This document shows positions 38,474 to 47,344 of a stretch of DNA of 64,000 bases, piece after piece. Position 1 is the first letter of the stretch; the number at the start of each line of letters is the position of its first letter. This DNA is from Chlamydia ibidis 10-1398/6. GTDB taxonomy: Bacteria; Chlamydiota; Chlamydiia; Chlamydiales; Chlamydiaceae. The DNA is taken from positions 1 to 64,000 of the forward strand of contig NZ_APJW01000001.1 of NCBI RefSeq assembly GCF_000454725.1. Reading direction: 5' to 3'. The notes under the pieces were generated by a model. The model did not search any database. It had not been told where the DNA came from and saw only the letters and a list, made by a program, of their open reading frames with translations. Position numbers and translations under genes: made by a program.

Positions 38474-39076
38474 GCTGCATTCTAACAAAGCTTGTAAATG
38501 AGGATATAATTTTTGTAGGGCTTTAGCTCTATGGGACACTTGATTTTTTACTTCTTCTGATAACTCGCCGAATGTCTGTTTATAATCATATTTTAAAAAT
38601 AGACAATCATAGCCAAAGCCTGAGGAACCTCGTTCGTGGTGGCCGATGTATCCTTCACAGATCCCCCGAGCTTTAAAAATTTTTCCTTCAGGAGAAGCAA
38701 GTACTATACAACATTCAAAATACGCAGATCGGTCAACTATACTTTCTAAAGACGCCATCTGTTCTAATAGCTTTTTTCTGTTGTCTTTATCAGTAGCACG
38801 ATCTCCAGCAAAATTAGCGGATAACGGGCCTGGCAAACCGTTTAATGCAGGGACCATAAGCATAGTATCATCGGCTATCACCCAGCAATTTAAGTACTTC
38901 GCAGCATGAAGGGCTTTTTTCAAAGCATTTTCTTCAGGAAGAGAACCTGTTTCCTTGGGAGGATGATATTCAGGAAAATCCGTTAAAGAAAAGATATCAA
39001 AGCCTTTCAAACGCTTCAAAAAGCTTTTCGTTTCCCTTATTTTATAGCCATGAGAGCTAGCAATGACTATTTTCAT
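38456..39076 (-). CDS. rdgB: Non-canonical purine NTP pyrophosphatase (RdgB/HAM1)
   Basis: Hydrolyses ITP, dITP and XTP to keep deaminated purines out of nucleic acids. The 206 residues have the HAM1 motifs [18 protein letters not shown] (usually xxATxNxxKxxE), [20 protein letters not shown], the region [15 protein letters not shown], and [12 protein letters not shown] followed by [10 protein letters not shown]. The usual SGL motif is changed to DDTM. The gene is divergent from the NamZ-like gene and its 3' end overlaps a small plus-strand gene by 18 nt. Confidence 0.9.
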   Translation of the reverse strand: MKIVIASSHGYKIRETKSFLKRLKGFDIFSLTDFPEYHPPKETGSLPEENALKKALHAAKYLNCWVIADDTMLMVPALNGLPGPLSANFAGDRATDKDNRKKLLEQMASLESIVDRSAYFECCIVLASPEGKIFKARGICEGYIGHHERGSSGFGYDCLFLKYDYKQTFGELSEEVKNQVSHRAKALQKLYPHLQALLECSLATRN

Positions 39077-39405
39077 ACACTTCTCCTAGGAAAATGAAGA
39101 AACAACTATTTTTGCTCCATTCAGAACAGAAAATACCCAGCCTGTCAGCTTAGATAATTTTCATAAAAATTCTCATTATCAAAATTTATTTCCAAGAAAG
39201 TATCCCCAAGCCAATTCTATTACAAGTATATTGTTATTGAAACAATTTTATCCACGTACTACCTAGATTTATACGTGCAAAATCTCTAATGTAATCCAGT
39301 AGTTTGTTAAGATACAGATGTTGCTAAAAGATATCTTTCTTTATTAGCTGTACCTAATCATAGGAACATAAATTGATGGATTTTCTCCTTTAATCAATAG
39401 GCAAT
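39077..39405. other. 329-nt divergent intergenic region between rdgB and the NamZ-like gene
   Basis: No gene is seen. The stretch is very AT-rich and should carry two divergent promoters. A 6-bp inverted repeat ATTGAT / ATCAAT (39372-39377 and 39394-39399) encloses a CT-rich loop and ends six nt before the plus-strand ATG. It covers the ribosome binding region and may modulate translation. Confidence 0.45.
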
Positions 39406-40650
39406 ATGAAGGTTACTGTTTGGATCATTATTTGTATCTGTTTCCCTTCTTTCGGATTCTCTCAGGTGTTGGTAGGGCTTGATCGTGTTTTCCAAGAAGA
39501 AACTTTTACAAACTGGATAAAAGATAAAAAAATCACACTTATCACTCACAGTGCAGCCATTAACAGTCAAGGACAAAACGCCCTTGTTGTGTTTTCGGAA
39601 GGTAAAAAAGACTGTCTTCTTAATATCTTATGTACTTTAGAACACGGGTTTTATGGCGCCACTCCTGCAGAAACTCCCGAATATAACCCTTCTATTGATA
39701 GAATACGGACAGTGTCTTTATATGGAATCTCAGAAGTCCCTCAACACGCTGTAGAAGGTAGTGATATTTTAGTTTACGATGTCCAAGATGTAGGGGTAAG
39801 ATCATATACATTTGTCACCTCGTTACTACACATAGTTAAAGCATCAGAAAAATATAACATTCCTTTGATAATCTTAGATCGCCCTAATCCTATGGGGGGT
39901 AATGTTATAGATGGTCCTCTGCCAAAAACAAATTCTGGTTATATTCCTGAAATCCCTTACTGTTACGGAATGACGCCAGGAGAACTTGCGTTATTTTATC
40001 AAGCAAAATATGCCCCTCAAGCACAAGTGAAGGTCGTTCCCATGAAAGGATGGAAACGTTCAATGACTTTCGAAGAAACTGGTTTAGTTTGGATACCAAC
40101 AAGCCCACAAATGCCCAATGCTCAAACTACGTTTTTCTACGCAACAACAGGCGTGATTGGGGCTCTCTCAATTGCAAGCATTGGAATAGGATATACGTTA
40201 CCTTTTCGAGTAATCGGCGCCCCCTGGATGAATGGAAAATTGGTAGCAGAGGAATTAAATAAAGCTCGTCTTCCTGGCGTTACGTTCTACCCTTTCTGCT
40301 ACGAACCATTTTTTGGGAAATATAAAATGGAACTATGCTCTGGAGTATTCATTGTTCTGAATAATCCTAAAGCATTTTTTCCAATGGAAACTCAATGTAC
40401 AATTCTGGGCATTATAAAAACTTTGTATCCTAAAGAAACAGCAGAGGCGTTTAAAACATTAAATAATATCCCAATGAGAAGATCATCCATATGTCGCAGT
40501 CTAGGAGGCCAAGAATTTCTGCATATCTGCCAACACGAAAAATTTATTACCTGGCCATTGCGAAAATTATGCATGGATTCCAGAGATACCTTTCAAAATT
40601 TACGCCGAGCATATCTTTTGCCTGAATATTCTGATGAAATAAACAATTAG
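39406..40650 (+). CDS. Exported DUF1343/NamZ-like protein
   Basis: The 414-residue protein begins with a signal peptide (MKVTVWIIICICFPSFGFSQ). The mature part matches the DUF1343 family: VLVGLDRVF, ITLITHSAAINSQG, CTLEHGFYG, LVYDVQDVGVRSYTF, LDRPNPMGGNVIDGP and GMTPGELA. Family members include NamZ, an exo-beta-N-acetylmuramidase that removes MurNAc from peptidoglycan fragments. By inference this exported protein takes part in turnover of the small chlamydial peptidoglycan ring. It belongs to the CT605 family (recalled) and lies 128 nt before groEL2. Confidence 0.87.
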   Translation: MKVTVWIIICICFPSFGFSQVLVGLDRVFQEETFTNWIKDKKITLITHSAAINSQGQNALVVFSEGKKDCLLNILCTLEHGFYGATPAETPEYNPSIDRIRTVSLYGISEVPQHAVEGSDILVYDVQDVGVRSYTFVTSLLHIVKASEKYNIPLIILDRPNPMGGNVIDGPLPKTNSGYIPEIPYCYGMTPGELALFYQAKYAPQAQVKVVPMKGWKRSMTFEETGLVWIPTSPQMPNAQTTFFYATTGVIGALSIASIGIGYTLPFRVIGAPWMNGKLVAEELNKARLPGVTFYPFCYEPFFGKYKMELCSGVFIVLNNPKAFFPMETQCTILGIIKTLYPKETAEAFKTLNNIPMRRSSICRSLGGQEFLHICQHEKFITWPLRKLCMDSRDTFQNLRRAYLLPEYSDEINN

Positions 40651-40778
40651 AAAATCACATGAATACGCTGTAGCGTACTATCAAAAATCACCAAATTTGA
40701 CAGGAATTTTTATTGTTTCTATAAGACAGTTAGGAGAGCGTCACGCTTCTAAACTATCAGGAAATCGATAGGAACAGA

Positions 40779-42329
40779 GTGTCTAAACTATTTAAAAATA
40801 AGCTAGAAGGATTACAAGCTTTACAAAGAGGAATCCATAACCTATCCAAAATAATATGCCCAACTTTAGGACCACAAGGCTGCCAGGCTATTATTAAAAA
40901 TGGATCATCAATTCCCTATACCACAAAAAATGGCGCTATAATTGCACAAGAGTTCTTATTGCCAGAAAAAACCGAAAATGTGGGTGCTAAACTTATTAAA
41001 CAAGTAGCTCAACAAACCCGTACGCAAGTAGGTGATGGAGCAACAACTACCATTATTCTGGCAGAAGCTTTATTTTCACAAAGTTTAAAGGGAATTGAAC
41101 TAGGGATAGATCCTTTGGATATTAGACAAGGCATAACCCTAGCAACAGGACAATTACTCCAAGAGCTGGAAAATAACAAATATATATTAGATTCTCCTGA
41201 AGATATTTTTCGCACAGCAAAAGTCTCCACAAATTACGATGCCGAGATAACAGAGTTAGTTACTAAACTCTTAGAAACGGCAGGTCCCTATGGCAAAATA
41301 TCAGTCATGGAATCCGCGCATCATAAATATCCTTTAATTTCTACAGCACATACAGAAATAGATATAGGATATGCATCTCCTTATTTCGTAACGGATCCAG
41401 AGGACATGGAAGTTGTTTACCACAATGTCTATGTTCTATTATGCCAGCAATCACTATCTTCCCTTAACGAATCGTTTATTCATTTTTTAGAAAAGGTGGC
41501 TCAAGAAGAAAAATACCCTCTGATCATTATAGCTGAAGATTTTGATCCTCAAATTTTAGCAACACTAGCTGTAAATAAAATTAGAGGAGGACTTCCTATT
41601 TGTGCTCTTAAAACAACACAGTCCGCAAACAATATAAACTTAGAAGACATCAGTGTGCTCACCGGAGCATCTATTGTAGGGAATATTTCAGGAGATTCTT
41701 TTGATAATGTGTCCTTAGGAGTTCTTGGTTTTGCAAATAAAGTTTTAATCACTAGAAATTCTATAATATTCTCCAAAGGACATGGGGATAGAGAAAAAAT
41801 TGCCAAACACATTTTGACTCTACATCAAGCAAACCAATTCTCTGTTCAACAAACAGACAATTTACTAGAACAACGTCTATCTTATTTCTTAGGAAATAAA
41901 ACGAATATCTATTTGGCTAAGGAAGAAAATCAGCAGTTTAAAAATAAAAAACTCTTTCTAAAAGAAGCCATTCAGGCAACAAAAATAGCAATTTCTGGCG
42001 GAGTTGTTGTTGGAGGAGGAATTGCTCTGATGAGATCAGCTCTCTCTCTATCTATTCCCAAAGATCTATCTCCTGGAATCGCGTATGGTTATAAAGTTAT
42101 TTTAGAAACTGCAAAAATTCCCTTAAAAGTAATATTAAAAAATTGCGGACAATATACAGATTATAATTGGAATATTATTGTAGAGCATTCTGATAAACAT
42201 TTTGGATATAATGCAGTAAACGAACAATTTGAAACCTTGATGAATGCTAAAGTATTCGATCCCTTACTAGTCGTTCAAACTACCTTGAGAAACGCAGTAT
42301 CTATTTCAAATCTGCTACTAATGACGTGA
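40779..42329 (+). CDS. groEL2: Divergent GroEL paralogue (second chaperonin)
   Basis: The 516-residue chaperonin-like protein has the GroEL N-terminal pattern (GLQALQRGIHNLSKIICPTL), GDGATTT with D86 retained, ISGGVVVGGGIALM, and the C-terminal equatorial region. Two ATPase-linked positions differ from E. coli GroEL: D52 corresponds to N51 (TTKNGAII), and D398 to E396 (LKEAIQAT). The flexible Gly-Met tail is absent and the apical domain is divergent. No groES is adjacent. The GTG start has AGGAAC upstream. It fits CT604 (recalled). It may form different oligomers or lack normal folding activity. Confidence 0.92.
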   Translation: MSKLFKNKLEGLQALQRGIHNLSKIICPTLGPQGCQAIIKNGSSIPYTTKNGAIIAQEFLLPEKTENVGAKLIKQVAQQTRTQVGDGATTTIILAEALFSQSLKGIELGIDPLDIRQGITLATGQLLQELENNKYILDSPEDIFRTAKVSTNYDAEITELVTKLLETAGPYGKISVMESAHHKYPLISTAHTEIDIGYASPYFVTDPEDMEVVYHNVYVLLCQQSLSSLNESFIHFLEKVAQEEKYPLIIIAEDFDPQILATLAVNKIRGGLPICALKTTQSANNINLEDISVLTGASIVGNISGDSFDNVSLGVLGFANKVLITRNSIIFSKGHGDREKIAKHILTLHQANQFSVQQTDNLLEQRLSYFLGNKTNIYLAKEENQQFKNKKLFLKEAIQATKIAISGGVVVGGGIALMRSALSLSIPKDLSPGIAYGYKVILETAKIPLKVILKNCGQYTDYNWNIIVEHSDKHFGYNAVNEQFETLMNAKVFDPLLVVQTTLRNAVSISNLLLMT

Positions 42330-42466
42330 CGTGCTCACTGGTTCAACTTTGTCAAAAACAAAAATATTAAAATATTTTACTCAAAAATAGCGCTTTTTTT
42401 TCAAAGTGGAGGAGAAACACTTGATCATTTGAGCTAAGTCGACTACACTCTTCTGCGGATATCTGC

Positions 42467-42539
42467 GCACCAGTAGCTCAGTGGATAGAGTACCTGGCTA
42501 CGAACCAGGTGGTCAGAGGTTCAAGTCCTCTCTGGTGCG
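42467..42539 (+). tRNA. tRNA-Arg (anticodon ACG)
   Basis: A full cloverleaf can be drawn: acceptor GCACCAG / CTGGTGC, D stem GCTC / GAGT, anticodon stem CCTGG / CCAGG with loop CTACGAA (anticodon 42500-42502), and T arm AGAGG-TTCAAGT-CCTCT. The discriminator is G and CCA is not encoded. It sits 32 nt before ahpC and may be co-transcribed with it. Confidence 0.95.
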
Positions 42540-42570
42540 TCATTATTCATCCATTTCAGTGAGGATAGCA

Positions 42571-43161
42571 ATGGAACCTCTATCAATTGGGAGACCCGCT
42601 CCAAATTTTACTGCTAAAGCGATAGTGAATGGCGAAATAAAAGAGATTTCATTAAAAGATTATCTCGGCAAGTATGTCATACTTTTCTTTTATCCTAAAG
42701 ATTTCACTTACGTATGTCCTACCGAGCTCCATGCTTTTCAAGATTTGTTAGGTGATTTTGAAGACAGAGATGCTGTGGTCTTAGGCTGTTCAGTAGACGA
42801 CCTAGAAACGCATCTATCTTGGCTAAACACCAAAAGAATCAATGGAGGAATTGAGGGGATAACCTATCCTTTAATTTCTGATACTACTCGTTCAATTTCT
42901 AAAGCTTATGGAGTTTTAAAACCTGAAGAGCAACTCTCACTTCGTGGAACATTCTTAATTGATAGAACTGGCATCATTCGTCATGCTGTAATTAATGATC
43001 TACCTTTAGGCCGTTCAACTACCGAAGAACTAAGAGTTCTTGAAGCTTTGATTTTCTTTGAACAAAATGGTATGGTTTGTCCCGCTAACTGGCAAAAAGG
43101 AGAAAAAGCCATGTTGCCGACAGATGAAGGACTCAAAGAGTATTTTAGTACTATCGACTAA
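42571..43161 (+). CDS. ahpC: Peroxiredoxin (AhpC/Tsa family)
   Basis: A typical 2-Cys peroxiredoxin of 196 residues reducing hydrogen and organic peroxides. The peroxidatic Cys 49 lies in KDFTYVCPTE and the resolving Cys near residue 170 in NGMVCPANW. The ATG at 42571 follows a GAGGA sequence; an open frame extending upstream through the tRNA is not translated. No AhpF is nearby, so thioredoxin is the likely reductant. A strong terminator follows. Confidence 0.95.
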   Translation: MEPLSIGRPAPNFTAKAIVNGEIKEISLKDYLGKYVILFFYPKDFTYVCPTELHAFQDLLGDFEDRDAVVLGCSVDDLETHLSWLNTKRINGGIEGITYPLISDTTRSISKAYGVLKPEEQLSLRGTFLIDRTGIIRHAVINDLPLGRSTTEELRVLEALIFFEQNGMVCPANWQKGEKAMLPTDEGLKEYFSTID

Positions 43162-43167
43162 ATTTTT

Positions 43168-43196
43168 ACCCACGGTTCTCCGTGGGTTTCTTTTTG
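43168..43196 (+). terminator. Rho-independent terminator after ahpC
   Basis: A perfect 8-bp GC-rich stem (ACCCACGG / CCGTGGGT) has a TTCT loop followed directly by TTCTTTTTG. It starts 6 nt after the ahpC stop and precedes the convergent gene. Confidence 0.92.
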
Positions 43197-43209
43197 TTTA
43201 ATCAAAGTC

Positions 43210-43602
43210 TTAAAGTGACCGACTAAAAGTAAGTAAATCGTAGAGATCTTGCTCTTGAAATAACAAAAGACTGCCGTGCTTTTGACACAATGAACGAGAG
43301 GCTTCGATAATACTTTGATCTCCAACACCTGGGAGAGCAATGGCAATTATGTTCTTCAAACTGGTCTGGGTGTTCAGAAAATGCAGGCCATAAAAATAGC
43401 TGTCTATACCGTAGCCTTCTTCTTCTACTCTGAAGTAAAGAACATCGTATTGATACATCAGTGCCTGTATAGCTAAAGTGATGCCTAAGCTATTACTACC
43501 ACTTCCGAGGTAATCATATAGATCTCCTATACTACAACATAAATATGCCGTATCGTAGCTTCCTCTTTCTGCTTCACCGAATAAAGCTATTGTGGATTTC
43601 AT
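43210..43602 (-). CDS. Hypothetical conserved chlamydial protein (CT602 family)
   Basis: A 130-residue soluble protein without signal peptide. The alternating hydrophobic pattern (STIALFGE, VLYFRVEEE, NIIAIALPGVGDQSIIEA, GSLLLFQE) suggests an alpha/beta fold, perhaps Rossmann-like. I do not recognise a catalytic motif. Position between ahpC and the LysM gene fits CT602 (recalled). A perfect 10-bp inverted repeat abuts the start codon, implying regulation of this gene alone. Confidence 0.8.
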   Translation of the reverse strand: MKSTIALFGEAERGSYDTAYLCCSIGDLYDYLGSGSNSLGITLAIQALMYQYDVLYFRVEEEGYGIDSYFYGLHFLNTQTSLKNIIAIALPGVGDQSIIEASRSLCQKHGSLLLFQEQDLYDLLTFSRSL

Positions 43603-43632
43603 CTGAAATAAATAATTCGGAGTTTATTTCAG
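43603..43632 (-). promoter_or_regulatory. Perfect inverted repeat touching the start codon of the CT602-like gene
   Basis: CTGAAATAAA (43603-43612) and TTTATTTCAG (43623-43632) form a perfect 10-bp dyad with a 10-nt centre, and the gene's ATG begins on the next base. In RNA it would fold into a hairpin immediately 5' of the AUG, leaving no visible ribosome binding site. As DNA it could be an operator. Confidence 0.55.
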
Positions 43633-43699
43633 ACAATACAAAAGTTGTTTTTTATTATCTATATCTAGAGAATACCAGAGATAACGAGAATTAAAATTG

Positions 43700-44311
43700 T
43701 TATTTCTTATGCTTTGGTAAAGAAAGCTTTTGATTAGCATAAATAACATCAGACTCTAATTTATTGAGTTTTTTCAACTCACTAACAGAAATTTGATACT
43801 TTGTAGCAATTTTTCCTAGAGTTTCTCCAGATTTTACAACGTGAATATGCTCAGGAACGTGGTCTGAGAAGTCGGGATATGCCTCGAGAGATGACCCGTC
43901 AACCAAAGCAAGTAGGGAACGCCTTAGTAAACGAATATCTTGAGAAAGTACCTTATTGTCTTTTTGAATTTCTTGAAATTTTGTTTGAATGCTAGACTGC
44001 ATATCTTTAACTAAAGCTGTTAATACTGATAGCGTTTTCGCTAAAGTTTTCTGCTCAATTTCAAGTTGATGTATTTTTTTTGCAAATTCTTCAGGCTTAG
44101 CAGAAGACAGTTTTTCTAGCCTTGTTTCCTGCTCATCTAAACGTTCAGAAAGTAGTACTAACTCTGATTCGCACGACATTAACTTACGAGAAGCATCCTC
44201 CACTTCTGCAAGTACAACTTGCAAAGAAGGGGATTTTCCAACACCACAACAGATACTGGAGAAACCCCATAACAACGAAAAAACTAAAAACTGAATAACT
44301 CTAACGGGCAT
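43700..44311 (-). CDS. Exported coiled-coil protein with C-terminal LysM domain
   Basis: The 203-residue protein has an N-terminal signal sequence (about 1-22), a coiled coil with many heptads (about 30-120), and a C-terminal LysM domain (HIHVVKSGETLGKIATKYQI, then VSELKKLNKL and IYANQKLSLP) that binds peptidoglycan. It overlaps pal by 11 nt and follows it in the Tol-Pal cluster, a place often held by the coiled-coil protein CpoB/YbgF. It fits CT601 (recalled). I infer a periplasmic peptidoglycan-linked role in division. Confidence 0.88.
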   Translation of the reverse strand: MPVRVIQFLVFSLLWGFSSICCGVGKSPSLQVVLAEVEDASRKLMSCESELVLLSERLDEQETRLEKLSSAKPEEFAKKIHQLEIEQKTLAKTLSVLTALVKDMQSSIQTKFQEIQKDNKVLSQDIRLLRRSLLALVDGSSLEAYPDFSDHVPEHIHVVKSGETLGKIATKYQISVSELKKLNKLESDVIYANQKLSLPKHKK

Positions 44312-44867
44312 GTATTTTAAACTCTGTTCGCCGATTTTGTTGCCAGGCTAGTTCATTGTGTCCTAAATTAAGCGGTTGTTCTTTCCCATAGGAAATAGTA
44401 AATAAACGTTCTGCGGAAATTCCTTGTTTTATCAGATATTGCTTCACTGCATTAGCTCTTCGAGATCCCAAAGCAAGGTTATAAGCTGCAGCCCCACGTT
44501 CATCTGTATGACCGGCTATATACAATGTAGCCTTGGGAGTTTTTTGCAAATGACGTACTAAACTTGACAAAATGGCCAGATTTTCCTCACCTTTGATTGT
44601 ATAACTATCGGTAGCAAAAGTAATGTTACGGAAAGCAGCATGACTGCTAGTTTTGTACAACTGCTCCTCCCTAGAATCATACACTTCCGCAGAGAAGCTC
44701 TGATTTAACTCTTCATCAGAATACAAAGGAACAAAAGCACAAGAGCCTGTTTTTTGTTTACAACTCCTACAAGCATCTTCCCAGTCACCACAATGATATG
44801 AGCATGAAGATAAAGATAATAAACTAAGTAAAAAGCAACTCAGCAAAGTTACATTTTTTTTTCTCAT
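44301..44867 (-). CDS. pal: Peptidoglycan-associated lipoprotein Pal
   Basis: Outer-membrane lipoprotein of 188 residues. The signal peptide ends in the lipobox LSSC, with lipidated Cys 22. The C-terminal OmpA-like domain has FATDSYTIKGEENLAIL, AGHTDERGAAAYNLALGSRR and the final RRTEFKI, including the Asp and Arg residues that bind meso-diaminopimelate. The ATG at 44867 is chosen because AAGGGA precedes it and its ATGA overlaps the tolB stop; a 13-residue upstream extension is unlikely. Confidence 0.94.
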   Translation of the reverse strand: MRKKNVTLLSCFLLSLLSLSSCSYHCGDWEDACRSCKQKTGSCAFVPLYSDEELNQSFSAEVYDSREEQLYKTSSHAAFRNITFATDSYTIKGEENLAILSSLVRHLQKTPKATLYIAGHTDERGAAAYNLALGSRRANAVKQYLIKQGISAERLFTISYGKEQPLNLGHNELAWQQNRRTEFKIHAR

Positions 44868-46162
44868 GAGATTCCCTTCATTGGTTGTGGGAGAAATGCT
44901 CCCCAAGAAGGGAAACGTTTTTCTCCTGATCCTATAGCAATTTTTCTTGTTTTTTGGGTAATCAGACTTAATAAATAAAGATCAGACAAACCGGCCCCAC
45001 CAGAACTAAAAACAAGATGACTACTGTCTGCTGCCCAAGAAGGACTTTCTTTATCTCCTGGTGTTGTGGTCAACTGGTAATCTTTACCAGTTGAAATATC
45101 GTAACAACAAATCTGACGCACCCCCTTAATTACAGAGCAAAAAGCTATTTTTTTACCATCTGGAGACCATGCAGGGCAACTGCTATTTCTATATTTTTTT
45201 GTAAGCAAGCGCGGTGCTTGTATTTGAGGATCAACTTGCATGATATAAAGCCTAGGAACACCATCCTTGTTGGAAACGAACACTATCCTCGATCCATCAG
45301 GGCTAAAAGTAGGGTTTCCTTGTGTCCCAAAGGTTTCATCAAGGATGCGTCTGGGTTCCCCCTTAGCTCCAGAAACTAAAGAAAAAGACTGCAAAAATAA
45401 ATCTGGATTACCGTAAGCATCAGAAATAAAGGCTAGCAGTTTTTTTCTAGGGGAAAAAGCTGGCATAAACTGATTCCCTTTTAGGGATAATATTTTTCTT
45501 CCTTGAGCGTTCTGCAAGGAACCCAAAAAAATCTTAGGAATGCCTGACCTATAAGAAACATAAATATAAGAATGGTCAGAACCAACGCCCAGCCATTTTG
45601 GTGTAATCGATAAAGTGTTCTCTTTTGTTAAAGGATGCAAATTCTTCCCATCATAGTCTACAGACCACAACTCTCCTTGCTTTAATTCTTGCCCACTACA
45701 ATCTTTACTCAAAGAAAAAATAATCTTTCCCGAGCTAATACCTAAAACATGGGTAAAAGCAAGGTGTATTTGATCAGCAATTTGGTGAATACTCTGTCTG
45801 TTTTCTCCTAAATCCTCAGTTAAAATGACTGATGCTAATCTGCGAGGCTCTTGGTTATCCTTAGAAACAAAAAAGGTTAATTCGGGATACCGACAATAGA
45901 TGGTTACAATACGTTCTCCTGACGCTACATTTGCATCAACTAAAAATGGTTCTAAACGATCTCCTAGAGCTAAATCTCTAAGAAACACTGTGCAGATGGA
46001 ACGGGCATATGCCTCTTGTTTAGCATCGCCAGCAAGATGCTTGAAAACAACATGCACTGGCAACAAAGTATTTTCCGCACGTACTACTACTTCTAAATCT
46101 TTAGCATAGGAAACAACCATACTAAATAGAAGGAAAGTGCTAACAAAAATACGTAGTAACAT
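44864..46162 (-). CDS. tolB: Tol-Pal system beta-propeller protein TolB
   Basis: A periplasmic protein of 432 residues with a signal peptide (MLLRIFVSTFLLFSMVVSYA). An N-terminal alpha/beta domain is followed by six-bladed propeller repeats: FSPDGSRIVFVSNKDGVPRL, WSPDGKKIAFCSVIKGV and WAADSSHLVFSSGGAGLSDL. TolB links Pal to TolA during outer-membrane constriction. A TTG two codons upstream of the ATG is possible but unneeded. It overlaps pal by 4 nt and lies 20 nt after the TolA-like gene. Confidence 0.94.
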   Translation of the reverse strand: MLLRIFVSTFLLFSMVVSYAKDLEVVVRAENTLLPVHVVFKHLAGDAKQEAYARSICTVFLRDLALGDRLEPFLVDANVASGERIVTIYCRYPELTFFVSKDNQEPRRLASVILTEDLGENRQSIHQIADQIHLAFTHVLGISSGKIIFSLSKDCSGQELKQGELWSVDYDGKNLHPLTKENTLSITPKWLGVGSDHSYIYVSYRSGIPKIFLGSLQNAQGRKILSLKGNQFMPAFSPRKKLLAFISDAYGNPDLFLQSFSLVSGAKGEPRRILDETFGTQGNPTFSPDGSRIVFVSNKDGVPRLYIMQVDPQIQAPRLLTKKYRNSSCPAWSPDGKKIAFCSVIKGVRQICCYDISTGKDYQLTTTPGDKESPSWAADSSHLVFSSGGAGLSDLYLLSLITQKTRKIAIGSGEKRFPSWGAFLPQPMKGIS

Positions 46163-46182
46163 TTCCAAGAACCTATGGTAGA

Positions 46183-46917
46183 TTAAGAGTCATTACTGAG
46201 AAGTTTAATGTGAAAAGTGATGTTTTTTGAGATTGTGTATTTATCTGAAAATTTTTTAAAAGGAATTTTACGAATTTTTGCGAGAAGAATCTCTTGATCA
46301 ATGCTATTGATATGAGATAGAAACACGCATTCTTTCAACTCTCCTTGGGGAGTGATGGTGATTTTTAAACGCACTTCTCCTAAAAACGGTAGCACCACAT
46401 GTTCACGAATCAATTGGCATAGTACCTCTTCTTGAGAAGCTACTAGTGAAGAATCTATAGCAACTGATTTTTGTGATACCCAAGCTGTATTGTTCACACG
46501 TTCGGTAGTCTCATCTAAATGTTGAGATAACGCTTGTGTCAGACCGACTAACGTTTGTAATTTTTTTTGATCGATTTTATTTTTTTTTACTTCTTTGAAT
46601 TGTGACGTTGATGGTTTTTCTTGAGCAATTAAAGGTTTCTTTCTGTCTTCTTTCTCTGTCTCATGCCTAGGATGTGGCGATTTTTCTCTAACAACGGGAA
46701 CGACTTGTTTAGATGCAACCTGAGTCTTTAAAGCCTCTTCCATAACGATTTCTTCTTTAGGAAGAGAAATAAGACTCTCTTTAAACACGACAATTTTGGG
46801 CGTTTTTTTTACCCGTGGAGACGCACACAAACAAACGAAAAAACACACATGTGCCACAGCAGCAAAAAGTACGTGGGGAACAAAGGTTCTGATAATCTTC
46901 ATATTGCGACCAAACAT
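46183..46917 (-). CDS. TolA/TonB-like envelope-spanning protein
   Basis: A 244-residue protein with one N-terminal span (about 12-32), a charged Lys/Glu/Pro-rich middle (about 60-110), and a C-terminal domain with GEVRLKITITPQGELKECVF, then INSIDQEILLAKIRKIPF, typical of TonB/TolA C-domains. It sits between exbD and tolB, so it should carry energy from the ExbB/D motor to TolB and Pal. Two ATGs (46917 and 46902) are possible, both with weak ribosome binding sites. It fits CT598 (recalled). Confidence 0.85.
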   Translation of the reverse strand: MFGRNMKIIRTFVPHVLFAAVAHVCFFVCLCASPRVKKTPKIVVFKESLISLPKEEIVMEEALKTQVASKQVVPVVREKSPHPRHETEKEDRKKPLIAQEKPSTSQFKEVKKNKIDQKKLQTLVGLTQALSQHLDETTERVNNTAWVSQKSVAIDSSLVASQEEVLCQLIREHVVLPFLGEVRLKITITPQGELKECVFLSHINSIDQEILLAKIRKIPFKKFSDKYTISKNITFHIKLLSNDS

Positions 46918-46936
46918 CTCTTTTTTAAAAAGAGAA

Positions 46937-47344
46937 TTAGTGTTGTAAAGCCACGTGTAATTCGTGAAATCCAGCAGATTCTATAATAATTTTTACCTCC
47001 TGGTATAGCCTGAAAGGCGTATCCCCATCCTGAAGGAGAACAGGTACCCTATGAGGGTACTGTTTATGTAGAAGAGACAGCTGAGTCTGTAATTCTTTCA
47101 AAGACATTTTATGGTCATTCAACGCAATAGTTTTATCGGCGAATATCTTAATTAGAGTGGGGGCATCTTCGTCCTTCCCTAACACTTTATGATCCTTAGC
47201 CCCAGGAGCTAATGCTATAGAATCTAAACGTATCATAGGCATAGCAATCATGAAAGCCATCAAAATTACAAATACAATATCAATTAACGGAGTTAAATTA
47301 ACTGTGGGATCTTCTTCAGACTCTTCAAAAAAATGACGTCTCAT
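46937..47344 (-). CDS. exbD: ExbD/TolR-type proton channel subunit
   Basis: A 135-residue protein with a single N-terminal span containing the essential Asp (VNLTPLIDIVFVILMAFMIA), then a periplasmic domain. With ExbB it forms the proton-driven motor of Tol-Pal or Ton systems. The start overlaps the exbB stop by 4 nt. Its place before the TolA-like, tolB and pal genes argues for a TolR role. Confidence 0.92.
   Translation of the reverse strand: MRRHFFEESEEDPTVNLTPLIDIVFVILMAFMIAMPMIRLDSIALAPGAKDHKVLGKDEDAPTLIKIFADKTIALNDHKMSLKELQTQLSLLHKQYPHRVPVLLQDGDTPFRLYQEVKIIIESAGFHELHVALQH

Noticed and set aside
42481-42570. N-terminal extension of ahpC through the tRNA-Arg gene
   Set aside because: The frame would translate a tRNA; the ATG at 42571 gives the normal peroxiredoxin length.
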